Origin: Ga0077555 sp963746315
Lineage (GTDB): Bacteria > Pseudomonadota > Alphaproteobacteria > Rhizobiales > Hyphomicrobiaceae
Assembly: GCA_963746315.1 (NCBI GenBank)
Contig: CAVVAR010000012.1
Coordinates: 1,902,779 to 1,966,778, forward strand
Reading direction: 5' to 3'
Length of the DNA stretch: 64,000 nucleotides
Positions within the stretch are counted from its first letter, which is position 1; the number at the start of each line of letters is the position of its first letter. The notes under the pieces were generated by a model. It ran no database searches and was not told the origin of the DNA. It was given only the letters and a program-made list of their open reading frames with translations. Positions 1 to 8,757 of this stretch are shown piece after piece. A program made the position numbers and the translations under genes.

Positions 1-375
1 GATCAGTTGCTGGCAGGCAGGGCACGCCGGATCGCCAAGCCAGGCCAGGTGTTCAACCGCATCCATGTCGACGACATCGCGTCAGCACTCCAGGCGGCGA
101 TGGCGCGGCCCTCGGAATACACGATTTATAATCTGGTCGACGACGAGCCGGCCCCCGCCGAGGAGGTCGTGGCTTACGCGGCAGGGCTGCTCGGATTGCC
201 GGTGCCGCCGCTCGTGCCGTTCGAGGATGCGCAGTTGTCGTCGATGGCAACCAGCTTCTACGCACAATCCAAGCGTGTCTCGAACCGCCGAATGACGTCA
301 GCCCTGGGCGCAACGCTCGCCTACCCGACCTACCGCGAAGGCATCACGGCAATCGTCCGCTCGATGCGCGGCTAG
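1..375 (+). CDS. NAD(P)-dependent epimerase/SDR family protein, C-terminal part
   Basis: The reading frame is open from the first base and ends at 375, so the start and the Rossmann GxxGxxG motif lie outside the window. What remains is about 124 residues with the segment FNRIHVDDIASALQAAM and then YNLVDDEPAPAEEVVAYAAG. This is the typical distal part of atypical SDR epimerases of the YeeZ type (known family pattern). The substrate cannot be told. About 120 bases without a gene follow before the next start. Confidence 0.75.
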   Translation, partial: DQLLAGRARRIAKPGQVFNRIHVDDIASALQAAMARPSEYTIYNLVDDEPAPAEEVVAYAAGLLGLPVPPLVPFEDAQLSSMATSFYAQSKRVSNRRMTSALGATLAYPTYREGITAIVRSMRG

Positions 376-494
376 AAACAATTTATCACTCGTTCAGCGT
401 TAGACCGCTTTGCTGCCTAAGTTCTGAACTACTTTCGTCATCGATGGATGAAGCGCCTGCTCGATGGCCGGCGCGCGAAAGAGGAGGCCGGCTC

Positions 495-1700
495 ATGCGT
501 GTCTCGGCGCGACGCTCTTGCCTGCAAATTGCGGCAGCCGTGGTGACGGTCATGGGCATCGCGGGGCCGGCAGTCGCCGAGAGCAGCGACGCAATTGGCC
601 GATTGCTCGCGGAGCGATTTGCCGAGGACGGCAGGCCGTCGACGCCAGCGGGGCGGACCCACACGGTGGAGCCCGCCACGCGGCCGCCCGCCGCCGAGGA
701 GCAGCGCATGCTCGAGGAACTCGACATGCTCGAGCGCGCGCGAGCCGAGGCCGAGTCGAGGCTCCAATCCCACCAGGACGCGCGCGGCTCTTCGCCGACC
801 GAGCCACCCAGTGTATCTGACACAAAGCGCCGGGAGGACGACGAGCGCCGGATCGCCGAGGAGCGCAGACAAGCCGCGGCAGCGGCTCGCGCCGCCGAGG
901 AAGCCCGCAGAGCCGAGGACGAGCGCAAGGCCCGCGAGGCCGAGTTGGCCCAGATGGAAGCCGAGCGAGAGGCCGAGGCGGCGCGCATTGACGAGGCACT
1001 TCGTCAAGCACGGGCCGCCCGCGAGGAACGTGGCCGGCACTCCCCCGCATCGAGCCACGACCCGGTCGCCCGAGCCACGCCATCGGCCGATGCTGAGGGC
1101 GACATCCACGCGGTGCGCAGCCCTGGCACCGCAGAGCCAACGGATCGGTTGCAGCAGCCCTCCTGGCCGGCCCGGCCGGGCCCTGAGCCGGAGACCGGCG
1201 ATCGTTGGCGCAGCGAAACGCGCGTCACGGTTCTCATGACAATGGAGCCCGGCAACCGCGGCATCCGCCGCCATAACAAGACAGCCGATCCGCTGCTTTG
1301 CGGCGAGCGCGGATGCTACGTCGGAGCTGGCGCCGATGCCCCGGCCGAATTCCTGCCGCGGCGCCGTGCCCTGGGTGCCGGACGCACGCTCGGCGAACGC
1401 GCCGGCGCCTGCCGCAACTCACTGGGCTGCGTCTTCCGGTCCGTCGATCTGATCGCCTACCCGGCTGCGGTACAGCCCATCGACATGCGCTTTCTGCGTC
1501 ACGACCGGCGCCAGCCACTGGTCGTACTCGAGCCATCGGACTGCCAACTGTCGGACGGCCGTCTCGCCTGCACGTCCCTCCAGGGCCCCGACTACACGAT
1601 GTGGATCGTACCGGAGCGCCTAGCGGAGGCGGCGGGTCCCGCCGAGCTCGAGCGCGTCCTCGAGGCGGGCCTCGTGGGGACCGAGACCGCATCCCGTTGA
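495..1700 (+). CDS. Exported coiled-coil protein of unknown function
   Basis: I place the start at 495 because an AGGAGG box lies at 482-487 and the first 28 residues read as a signal peptide (MRVSARRSCLQ, a hydrophobic stretch, then GPAVA). An in-frame ATG at 444 lacks both. Residues about 50-200 are very rich in Ala, Glu and Arg with the heptad pattern of a long coiled coil. A compact C-terminal domain of about 130 residues holds four or more Cys (CGERGCYVG, ACRNSLGC, DCQLSDGRLAC) that could form disulfides in the periplasm. I do not recognise this domain; export is inferred, function is unknown. Confidence 0.7.
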   Translation: MRVSARRSCLQIAAAVVTVMGIAGPAVAESSDAIGRLLAERFAEDGRPSTPAGRTHTVEPATRPPAAEEQRMLEELDMLERARAEAESRLQSHQDARGSSPTEPPSVSDTKRREDDERRIAEERRQAAAAARAAEEARRAEDERKAREAELAQMEAEREAEAARIDEALRQARAAREERGRHSPASSHDPVARATPSADAEGDIHAVRSPGTAEPTDRLQQPSWPARPGPEPETGDRWRSETRVTVLMTMEPGNRGIRRHNKTADPLLCGERGCYVGAGADAPAEFLPRRRALGAGRTLGERAGACRNSLGCVFRSVDLIAYPAAVQPIDMRFLRHDRRQPLVVLEPSDCQLSDGRLACTSLQGPDYTMWIVPERLAEAAGPAELERVLEAGLVGTETASR

Positions 1701-1797
1701 TCGAGCGGGCGAGGCTTTAGGCTGTCGGTCGCGATGCGCGCCGCCTCTGGCCGGCGAAGGGCAACATACCCGACGCATGCCGCCCGCCCGCCAATGA

Positions 1798-4110
1798 TCA
1801 GGCAAGGATCGCGCCCGAGGCCAGCAGGTCGGCCGCGGTCGTATCGTACACGCCCTCGAGCAACGCCACGTCGTGGAAGGTGCCGCCAATATCGACGGAC
1901 ACCATCGAGCCGTGCTTGCCTTCCGTCACGCGGACGTGGTCCTCGGCGTCCCCTTTGAACTTCTTCAGAATGTCGTGGAGATCGAGCACGTCCCCTTCGG
2001 TGAAGTCGGTGACCACGTCGACCCCGAGATGCCGGCCGCCAGAGACGATGTCCTTGGCGAGCCACTGGAAGGTGTCGTTGCCTTGACCGCCCGTCAGCGT
2101 ATCCGCGCCCGCCATGCCGCGCAGCACGTCGCTGCCGGCGCCACCGTCCAACATATCGGCCTTGCTCGAGCCCTTGAACGTATCCGCGAAGGAAGATCCG
2201 ACGTAGCTCTCGAAGCCCGAGAACGTATCCGTGCCCATGCCGATAGCCGACTTCTTGGATACATCGATCATCATGGAGCCAGAGGCTTCCGAGAAGTCGA
2301 GGGTGTCGAAGCCGGAGCCGCCCTTGTAGGCGTCGTCGCCCTGGCCGGCGACGACGACGTCATCGCCAGACGAGCCATTGACGATGTCGTTGCCAGCGCC
2401 GTCATAGATGACGTCGTTGCCACTGTTGCCGTTGAGATCGTCGTCGCCCTCACCGCCGTAGAGCGTGTCGTTGTCCTTCCCGCCGGAGATCACATCGTTA
2501 CCGGTCTCGCCGTGCAACTCGTCGTTGCCGGCATTGCCGAAGATGGTGTCGTCTCCGTCGCCGGCGTGAACCACGTCGTCGTCGGCCTTGTCGGGCTTTG
2601 CCGGCTTCTCGGGCTTGCCGCTGGTCTCGACCGCCGCGAAGGTGCGAAAGACCTCGACGCCCGCGGTGTCCTTCGGAGCGATGGACTTGCCCCCGCCGTA
2701 GATGACGTCGGAGCCCGCACCGCCTACGATCTGATCGTTACCGCTACCGCCGACGATGGTGTTGGCGTCGTCCGCGAGCACGACCTCGATGGAGCCAGAG
2801 GTGGTCGCGGTCGAGCCGTTGGCCTCCGACGAGGTGGCCGTCACGGTCAGCGAGAACCCGGCATTGACCGTCGCCGTCATGACCAGACCCGGCAGCATGT
2901 CCGGAGTGAGTGTCCAGGTGCCGTCGCCGTTGTCGACACCCGCAGACAGAACCGCCCCCGCAGGAAGGTCAGATAAGGTGATGGCAAGAGCTTCCGAGCC
3001 GTCGAGATCGCCGAGGGCTGCAGCGATGTCGAGTGGCACCTCGACCTGAGACGCGCCGTTGCCCAGAAGCAGATCGTTGCCGTTGCCGCCGTCGATCAGG
3101 TCTGCGCCGGCGCCACCCTCAAGAACATTGTCGGAGCCATTACCGATAACCTCCTGCGTCGGCGTGGCGACAACCGGGGAAATCACCGTCAACTCAGGCG
3201 CGTCTGCGACGGCCTCGACGTTGAGCTGAACCTCCTGCTCGACGATGTGGCCGTTTCCGTCGTCGACGGCGACGCGGAAGACAGCCACGCCCGACCAGTT
3301 CGCGGCTGGCGTATAGGTGTAAGCGCCGGTGGCCTCGTCGAGCGTCAGCGTGCCATGCTCCGGCGCACTCACGACAGAGAATGAAAGCGTGTCGCCGTCG
3401 ACGTCGGTCGCCTCGACGACGCCGTTGTAGGCGACGTCCTCGGCCACGGTGGCCTCGACGATCGCCGCGACCTCAGGTGCCTGGTTTAAGAGGCTGTCGA
3501 GGGGAACCTCGTTGCCGTCGAGGATGACGCGGACGTTCTCGATCGTGTCCATCACCACGCCGACCGAGCTCAGCGTCAGCGCGTTGCCTTTCGCCTGGGC
3601 GTTGAGCGCGGTGGTGCTCCCGGCCGCCGACTGCTCGGCGACCATAAAATCTTTCAGAGCTTGAAGATCGGCGCGGACCTCGGGGGTGAGTTGCGCGGAC
3701 GTAAGGTGCAGCTCGAGAGTGTCATTGCCGGCCTCACCGTGCATCGTGTCGGTGCCTTCACCGATGGCATGGACGAATGTGTCGTTGCCGATGCTGCCGA
3801 ACGCGGTGTCGTTGCCCATGCCGCCGACCAGCGTGTCATCGCCGCTGTCGCCCATCATGCCGTCGTTGCCAGCCTCACCGAAGATGAGGTCGTGGATGCC
3901 GCCGCCGTAGAAAGTGTCGTTGCCTTCGCCGCCATAAAGCGTGTCGTTGCCGTACTCTCCGACGAGGACGTCCCAGCCGTCGCCGCCGTAAACGAGGTCA
4001 TTGCCGGTGCTGGCATAAACGGTGTCGTTGCCGCCGTGCATATAGATCACGTCGTCTTCGGTCGTTCCGTTGATGCGCTCTCTCGCATCCGTCCCATTCA
4101 AATTTGCCAT
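1798..4110 (-). CDS. RTX calcium-binding protein, likely secreted by a type I system
   Basis: About 770 residues. The start at 4110 follows a GGGAGGG box; an earlier in-frame ATG at 4164 lacks one. RTX nonapeptides (GGxGxDxxx, for example GGEGNDTFYGG) fill residues about 15-130 and again about 450-690. Between them lies a cadherin/tandem-95 type domain (NQAPEVAAIVEATVAEDVAY, then DVDGDTLSF). The end has the VVTDFTEGDVLDL type of segment seen in type I secretion substrates. No signal peptide is present, as expected for that route. No HlyB/HlyD/TolC genes lie nearby. A role in adhesion or surface binding is likely; no enzyme domain is visible. The very regular codon use creates long false frames on the opposite strand. 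Confidence 0.9.
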   Translation of the reverse strand: MANLNGTDARERINGTTEDDVIYMHGGNDTVYASTGNDLVYGGDGWDVLVGEYGNDTLYGGEGNDTFYGGGIHDLIFGEAGNDGMMGDSGDDTLVGGMGNDTAFGSIGNDTFVHAIGEGTDTMHGEAGNDTLELHLTSAQLTPEVRADLQALKDFMVAEQSAAGSTTALNAQAKGNALTLSSVGVVMDTIENVRVILDGNEVPLDSLLNQAPEVAAIVEATVAEDVAYNGVVEATDVDGDTLSFSVVSAPEHGTLTLDEATGAYTYTPAANWSGVAVFRVAVDDGNGHIVEQEVQLNVEAVADAPELTVISPVVATPTQEVIGNGSDNVLEGGAGADLIDGGNGNDLLLGNGASQVEVPLDIAAALGDLDGSEALAITLSDLPAGAVLSAGVDNGDGTWTLTPDMLPGLVMTATVNAGFSLTVTATSSEANGSTATTSGSIEVVLADDANTIVGGSGNDQIVGGAGSDVIYGGGKSIAPKDTAGVEVFRTFAAVETSGKPEKPAKPDKADDDVVHAGDGDDTIFGNAGNDELHGETGNDVISGGKDNDTLYGGEGDDDLNGNSGNDVIYDGAGNDIVNGSSGDDVVVAGQGDDAYKGGSGFDTLDFSEASGSMMIDVSKKSAIGMGTDTFSGFESYVGSSFADTFKGSSKADMLDGGAGSDVLRGMAGADTLTGGQGNDTFQWLAKDIVSGGRHLGVDVVTDFTEGDVLDLHDILKKFKGDAEDHVRVTEGKHGSMVSVDIGGTFHDVALLEGVYDTTAADLLASGAILA

Positions 4111-4237
4111 GGCACACCCTCCCTCGCCCAACGCAACCCAGTCGGGGCCTTCAGGTGGCGACAATGCCGGAGGGGTTTTAAGATCACGTCCTCGAAAACC
4201 GTCGAGTTTTAGCTAAAGATGGTCGAGTCGAACGCCC

Positions 4238-4924
4238 TCAATGGCGAGCAGCCGCGGCTCGCACTGCCCGCCCGAACGGTCGAGTTGCTGGCACATTGAC
4301 GACCTTCATACCGGTGAGCCTCCAAGACAGGCGCTGCATCTCCATCACCGCATGCCAAGTGCGCCCGCTGACGATACGATCTGCGACCTCGATCTCGATG
4401 CGGGTCGGCGAAACAAAAGACCATCGCTCGACACGTTGCATGAGCGCCGCAATGCGCGCGGCCGGCGTGTCCTGCAGGAGCCGCACATGCCATGACTGCG
4501 GCGCTGGCGTGACGGCCGCGGCCACGAGTTTGGCCGACGCCTGGGCTGCCCCCCGCGCAGCCGCAACGCGCTGCTTCCACGTCTGGCGCCAAGCGTAGAG
4601 TTTGGGTGCTCCCTCGGCTGACACGTAGCGGTCGATCAACGGATCGGCCAGATACGGCAATGCGGCAGCCTTCATTCGTTGCCAGAGACTGGGCCGCGGC
4701 AGCCCGGCGGCATCTGAAAGCTCGGTTAACGCAATCCGGGTCTCGCCAAGAGACGACTTGAGCGACTGGCGAACCGCTGGCCAATCCACCTTGTCGCGGA
4801 GACGGCCCGTATCGCCGGAGACAACGGCTTCGCGGATCTGCCAAGCAGCGATCATGGGCGCCACGCCATAGGCGCCGAGCCCGATCACGGCCAGAACCAT
4901 CAGTGACACAACTTTGCGCAGCAT
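4238..4924 (-). CDS. DUF2939 domain protein, membrane-anchored
   Basis: One N-terminal membrane segment (MLRKVVSLMVLAVIGLGAYG) is followed by the DUF2939 signature IREAVVSGDTGRLRDKVDWP and AVRQSLKSSL. The frame is open back to 5086, but that start would lie 12 bases from the tRNA-like gene end at 5098. The start at 4924 has a G-rich stretch upstream and gives the usual short anchor followed by DUF2939. Function is unknown. The C-terminal part (about residues 110-228) is basic and low in recognisable motifs. Confidence 0.7.
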   Translation of the reverse strand: MLRKVVSLMVLAVIGLGAYGVAPMIAAWQIREAVVSGDTGRLRDKVDWPAVRQSLKSSLGETRIALTELSDAAGLPRPSLWQRMKAAALPYLADPLIDRYVSAEGAPKLYAWRQTWKQRVAAARGAAQASAKLVAAAVTPAPQSWHVRLLQDTPAARIAALMQRVERWSFVSPTRIEIEVADRIVSGRTWHAVMEMQRLSWRLTGMKVVNVPATRPFGRAVRAAAARH

Positions 4925-5097
4925 TCGGAGAGCCCCCATCGCCGCATGCGAGGCATCGACGCGACTCAGTCTCGGATGCGACGCCGGCGCGAGTAGGGCG
5001 CGGACGACGCTACCCAACGTCGCAAGTAGAAAAGTGTTCATCGCCCACACCGGGAACTGCCGCAGAATCGCCTGGATCTGGCTCAACCGGACGATGA

Positions 5098-5176
5098 TGG
5101 TCAGTGCGGATGGATTTGAACCACCGGTCTCCTGCGTCCAAGGCAGGCGGGGACGACCAGCCTCCCTTACGCACTG
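5098..5176 (-). tRNA. Divergent tRNA-Pro-like gene, anticodon TGG, encoded CCA
   Basis: Read on the minus strand, CAGTGCG (5170-5176) pairs over 7 bp with CGCACTG (5102-5108), followed by A and CCA. The D arm is GGG/CCC with GG in the loop. The anticodon arm is CCTGC-CTTGGAC-GCAGG, giving TGG at 5138-5140. The variable loop has 5 bases and the T arm is GGTGG-TTCAAAT-CCATC. C1:G72, A73, G35 and G36 are the known bacterial tRNA-Pro identity elements. A37 in place of the usual G37, and a body unlike the common proline tRNA, are odd. The cloverleaf was folded by hand. Confidence 0.55.
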
Positions 5177-5208
5177 TCATGCCGGGCCCAATGCCGCGGC
5201 AGAAAAAA

Positions 5209-5298
5209 TGGTGAAGCGCCAGGGAGTCGAACCCCTCGGCATCCGCCCGTCGGTTTCTTAGCCCTCCGGGTTACAGCCGGATGACGGGGCAGCGCTTC
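5209..5298 (-). tRNA. tRNA-Tyr-like gene (GTA anticodon loop) with an aberrant core
   Basis: On the minus strand GAAGCGC (5292-5298) pairs perfectly with GCGCTTC (5213-5219), followed by A, CCA and six T. The anticodon arm TCCGG-CTGTAAC-CCGGA (5265-5281) has a tyrosine-type loop with GTA. G1:C72, A73 and a long variable region (about 28 bases) also suit tRNA-Tyr. Only 10 bases lie between the acceptor and anticodon stems, so no normal D arm can form. Instead CCCGTC (5283-5288) can pair with GACGGG (5246-5251) in the variable region. The T stem has a G-U and an A-G mismatch. It may be a decayed tRNA or a tRNA-like RNA with another job. Confidence 0.45.
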
Positions 5299-5375
5299 AT
5301 CGAGCCAGGCCAGAGGGCACACTCCCCTCCCCGCCTCGCGACCGTCGCGGGACGGCCACGGAGCAGGGAGGGAGA

Positions 5376-5918
5376 TCAGGCTTCAAGCTCGGCATCCCAG
5401 TAGAGATAGTCGAGCCAGGTCTGGTGCAGATGCTGGGCAGGACGCGCTCGCCGCGCCCGCATCAGATCGCGCGCCGTCGGCACCTTCGGCGGCGTCGCCG
5501 GTTTCATGACCAGCGACGCGCCCTTCCGGCCATTGCATGATCCGCACGCCGTTACGACGTTTTCCCAGCACGTCCCGCCGCCGAGCGACCGTGGCAACAC
5601 GTGGTCGAACGTCAGGCGCGCAGGCGGCAACACCGCCAGGCAGTACTGGCAGGTGAAGCCGTCGCGCAGAAACACGTGGTACCGGGTGAACGCCACCTGC
5701 TGCCGGTGCCGGCGATAGCGCCTGAGCGCCACCACCGACGGCAGACGCACCACCCGCGAGGGGCTGCGCACCACCCTGTCATACTCGGCGACGACGGCAA
5801 CCCGGTCGCGGACGACCTCGCCCACTGCCTCCTGCCAGGAGACGAGCGATAACGGAAACAGGCTCATTGGCCGAAAATCGGCATTGAGCAATAGAGCGGG
5901 ATATTCGGTCGCCTGCAT
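5376..5918 (-). CDS. HNH endonuclease family protein
   Basis: 180 residues. A C-terminal HNH nuclease domain is visible: CQYC (about residue 90), the core LTFDHVLPRSLGGG with the catalytic His, then ENVVTACGSCNGRKG with the second Cys pair and the Asn/His positions. The N-terminal 80 residues (PALLLNADFRPMSLFPLSLV) are typical of the stand-alone HNH proteins common in Alphaproteobacteria. DNA cleavage is the family activity; the biological role is not known. It is transcribed toward the tRNA-like pair, with its stop 78 bases before the first of them. Confidence 0.85.
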   Translation of the reverse strand: MQATEYPALLLNADFRPMSLFPLSLVSWQEAVGEVVRDRVAVVAEYDRVVRSPSRVVRLPSVVALRRYRRHRQQVAFTRYHVFLRDGFTCQYCLAVLPPARLTFDHVLPRSLGGGTCWENVVTACGSCNGRKGASLVMKPATPPKVPTARDLMRARRARPAQHLHQTWLDYLYWDAELEA

Positions 5919-6511
5919 ACCGGCCTCCTTTCCTGATCTCGAAGATTATCGGCATGCCTTCGCCTATCGCAGAAATCGAGCTGATTATATCGAGCAGATC
6001 TCCACAATTTCTGATTTGCGCGGCGGCATGAGAAAGTGCTCGCATTTCAACGCAGCGCCGAACAGGCAGAGCCTGAGTACCAACAGCTCACGAGCATCGC
6101 AACGAGATCGACGCACAGCTGGCGCCCCCGATCGGCCAGACCAATGGAGAGAACGTCCTCGGCGGAGGTTCAAAAGCCGCTCGGGACGCATAAGTCCCTA
6201 TTCAGATCAGACCGTGCGCAGCCCTTCGCCATCAACGCAAGACGCTGCGAAGCCCGTCATGCTCGGTCGGTAAGACTAGGCAGAGGCGGCGCAGGGCGCG
6301 TGGGCGTTATGTGATGCGAACCGCATCGGGGGCCTCGGGTTATCCGTTCAGGAGGGTGATCGATAGAACAGCCGGCAATTCCACCGACGCTGGCTATTTG
6401 CCGGAATTAATGCCCTCTGTCAATCGCGTCGTTCGAGTTCATTCTTACGCGATAGAGAAACGATGCCCGGGAATATCGGAGTATCGCGACAAGCTGCGAG
6501 CGGGACGGGGA
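5919..6511. other. Gene-free stretch
   Basis: About 590 bases between the HNH gene start and the hairpin before the solute-binding protein gene. Short frames occur on both strands, but none has a ribosome site, a recognisable protein or steady codon bias. It must hold the promoter of the HNH gene; I see no clear -35/-10 pair. Confidence 0.5.
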
Positions 6512-6539
6512 ACCGTCCGGCACCAAAGGGCCGGACGGT
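6512..6539 (-). terminator. Hairpin after the solute-binding protein gene
   Basis: ACCGTCCGGC at 6512-6521 and GCCGGACGGT at 6530-6539 form a perfect 10-bp stem with an 8-base loop, starting 10 bases after the stop of the minus-strand gene. There is no T run, so it may be a Rho-independent-like stop or an mRNA-stabilising hairpin. Confidence 0.55.
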
Positions 6540-6548
6540 GAAAGGGCG

Positions 6549-7280
6549 TCAGGCCAGGGGAGCGACCGACAGGCCTTTGGCGCCGTGCTTGTCGATGAAG
6601 CTCTGCACGAGCCCCGTACGCTTCGCCTCCTCGACGAAGGCCGCGAGCCAGGGCGCCGCCTTCACGTTCTTCTTCGGCGTGCCGATGGCCTGCTGCACAG
6701 CCGAGAACTTGCCGTCGAGGATGCGCGCTCCCGGCAGCTTCTTGACGTCGTCGATAAGGCGGGGGCGCAGACCAGCCAACACCTCGAGCTTCTCGGAGAC
6801 GAACTTCTCGAACGAGGCATCGAGGGTGTCGGTGCGCACGAGGGTCGCCTGCTTGATGTTGTTCTCGAGCCAGAGACCGTAGGCCGAACGACCCGTGACT
6901 GAGATGCGGACGCCGGGCTTGTCGACGTCGGCCATCGATTGGATGGGCGAGCCGGCGGGGACGAGATAGGTCGACTCGATCTCGCAATAGGCCGCCGTGA
7001 ACGCGATCGTCTTGGCGCGCTGCGGCTCGGCGCCGATATTGCCGATGTCCCAGACGTTCTTTTCCGCGTCGTCCCCAAGCTCACCGGGCGACTTGTAGGG
7101 GACGAGCTTCAGCGGCACGCCGAGGCGCCGGGCGACCTCGGCCGCCATGTCCGGCGAGACGCCCACGGGGTCGCCCAATGCGGTCTTACCCGTCACCAGC
7201 AGGAAGTTCGACATGTTGATTCCGGCGCGCAAAACACCGGTCGGCGCCAGCTCGGCGACGATGTCGGGGGAAACGGACAT
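6549..7280 (-). CDS. Solute-binding protein family 3 (amino-acid type), no signal peptide
   Basis: 243 residues with the SBP_bac_3 pattern: LAPTGVLRAGINMSNFLL at the start, then GVSPDMAAEVARRLGVPLKL, WDIGNIGAEPQRAKTIAFT, and RISVTGRSAYGLWLENN. Such proteins normally bind amino acids in the periplasm for an ABC importer. This one begins directly at the mature domain, with no hydrophobic leader and no lipobox. Either it acts in the cytoplasm or the true start is elsewhere; I see no leader in any upstream frame. An ABC ATPase gene starts 144 bases away, divergently, but no permease is present. Confidence 0.8.
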   Translation of the reverse strand: MSVSPDIVAELAPTGVLRAGINMSNFLLVTGKTALGDPVGVSPDMAAEVARRLGVPLKLVPYKSPGELGDDAEKNVWDIGNIGAEPQRAKTIAFTAAYCEIESTYLVPAGSPIQSMADVDKPGVRISVTGRSAYGLWLENNIKQATLVRTDTLDASFEKFVSEKLEVLAGLRPRLIDDVKKLPGARILDGKFSAVQQAIGTPKKNVKAAPWLAAFVEEAKRTGLVQSFIDKHGAKGLSVAPLA

Positions 7281-7424
7281 GCTTGGCTCCTTCTCGGAAA
7301 TGGACCTCTGGCTCGAGGCTCGCCCGACAGTAGGGTGAAGCAGGCGCGCCCAGCAACCTCGGCTGCGTCCGCCTCCGCGGCCGCATTGCCGAGACGAGGC
7401 CGGTCACATAGTGTCCCGTGACCC

Positions 7425-8615
7425 ATGCCGGCCCCGGCCGACGACGCGGAGCATCCATTGAAACTGACTGACCTTCTCGGCCGAAGGACGCCCGCAGCGG
7501 CAGCCGAGGAGCCGCCGCCCAAGCCGGCCCGCGCCGGCGCCGCGTTCGCCGCAAGTTTGACTTTCGAGGGCGTCGAGCGGCGGTATGGCGAGGTGCTGGC
7601 GCTCGCCGGCGTCTCTCTCGACATCGAGCCGGGCGAGATCGTCTGCCTCCTCGGACCTTCGGGATGCGGCAAGACGACGTTGCTGCGGATCGCGTCTGGC
7701 ATCGAGAAGCCGTCGGCGGGCCGCGTGCTGATCAGCGGGCGCGAGGTCGCCGGGCCAAATCGCTTCGTGCCGCCGGAGAAGCGGCACGTCGGGCTCATGT
7801 TCCAGGACTTCGCGCTGTTCCCGCACCTGACCATTCTCGACAACGTCGCGTTCGGGCTGAAGGGCCTGGCTCGCGAGGAAGCCGGAAGAGAGGCCCGTGC
7901 GGTGCTGTCGCGCGTCGGTATGCTCCGGCATGCGGACAAGTACCCGCACATGCTCTCTGGAGGCGAGCAACAGCGCGTGGCGCTGGCCCGGGCGATCGTG
8001 CCGCGTCCCGCCGTGATGCTGATGGACGAGCCCTTCTCAGGGCTCGACGTGCACCTTCGCGAGCGCCTGCAGGAGGAGACCACCGCGATCCTGCGCGAGA
8101 CCCGGGCAACGTCGATCATCGTCACCCACCATCCCGAGGAGGCCATGCGGCTCGCCGACCGGATTGCGGTGATGCGGCGCGGTCGTCTGGTGCAGGTCGG
8201 GCGCGCGCGGGACTTGCATCGCAACCCCAACGACCTGTTCGTTGCCCGTCTGTTCTCGGAGATTAACGAGATCCCCTGGACGGTGGAGGGCGGCGCCCTG
8301 CGCACGCCCGTTGGCACATTCTGGGTCCCCGAGATCGCCGAGGGCGAGCGCGCCGTGCTCTGCTTGCGCCAGCGTGCGATCGAGCTGACGGAGATCGGCC
8401 AGGGACTGCCGGCGCGCATCGTCAGGGTCAAGCCGCTCGGTGATGCCGTGCTGATCGATCTCGCCGTGCAGGGCTTCGAGGGGCACCTCCGGGCCCGTGT
8501 ACGAGAGAGCGAGCTGCCGGCGCGGCAGACCGAGGTCGCGGTCCGGATCGATCCGGCGCGCGTCCTGGTATTTCCCGCGGACGAAGCCGACGGCGAGCCG
8601 GCCACATCGTCGTAG
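7425..8615 (+). CDS. ABC transporter ATP-binding protein, PotA/FbpC type
   Basis: 396 residues. The nucleotide-binding domain spans about 45-280: Walker A GPSGCGKTT, Q-loop MFQDFALFPH, signature LSGGEQQRVALARA, Walker B VMLMDEPFSGLD and switch His in IIVTHHPEEA. The last 100 residues form a TOBE-like regulatory domain (LPARIVRVKPLGDAVLIDL). The length and C-terminal domain match ATPases of iron, spermidine/putrescine or sulfate importers. An extra Ala/Pro-rich N-terminal tail of about 40 residues is present. No permease gene is adjacent, so the substrate is open. Confidence 0.85.
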   Translation: MPAPADDAEHPLKLTDLLGRRTPAAAAEEPPPKPARAGAAFAASLTFEGVERRYGEVLALAGVSLDIEPGEIVCLLGPSGCGKTTLLRIASGIEKPSAGRVLISGREVAGPNRFVPPEKRHVGLMFQDFALFPHLTILDNVAFGLKGLAREEAGREARAVLSRVGMLRHADKYPHMLSGGEQQRVALARAIVPRPAVMLMDEPFSGLDVHLRERLQEETTAILRETRATSIIVTHHPEEAMRLADRIAVMRRGRLVQVGRARDLHRNPNDLFVARLFSEINEIPWTVEGGALRTPVGTFWVPEIAEGERAVLCLRQRAIELTEIGQGLPARIVRVKPLGDAVLIDLAVQGFEGHLRARVRESELPARQTEVAVRIDPARVLVFPADEADGEPATSS

Positions 8616-8757
8616 CACACGACGCCGGCGGCCTGGATGCTCTGGGTCCAGACGAAACCATTACCGCTCCTTAACTTGCGGCCTGGGTTCGTGTCTGCGA
8701 TAGTGCTTCCGATCATAAAGTGGGCGTAGCTACGCCTGAGATGGAGTACCCGAAGAC

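Noticed and set aside
1873..2976. Long plus-strand frame opposite the RTX gene
   Set aside because: It mirrors the repeated RTX codons (valine- and isoleucine-rich pattern) and has no ribosome site or family match.
5919..6548. Short frames between the HNH and solute-binding genes
   Set aside because: None has a ribosome site, codon bias or recognisable sequence.
8676..8700. CtrA-like box before tatA
   Set aside because: The halves TTAC and TTAAC are separated by six, not seven, bases and the first half is imperfect.
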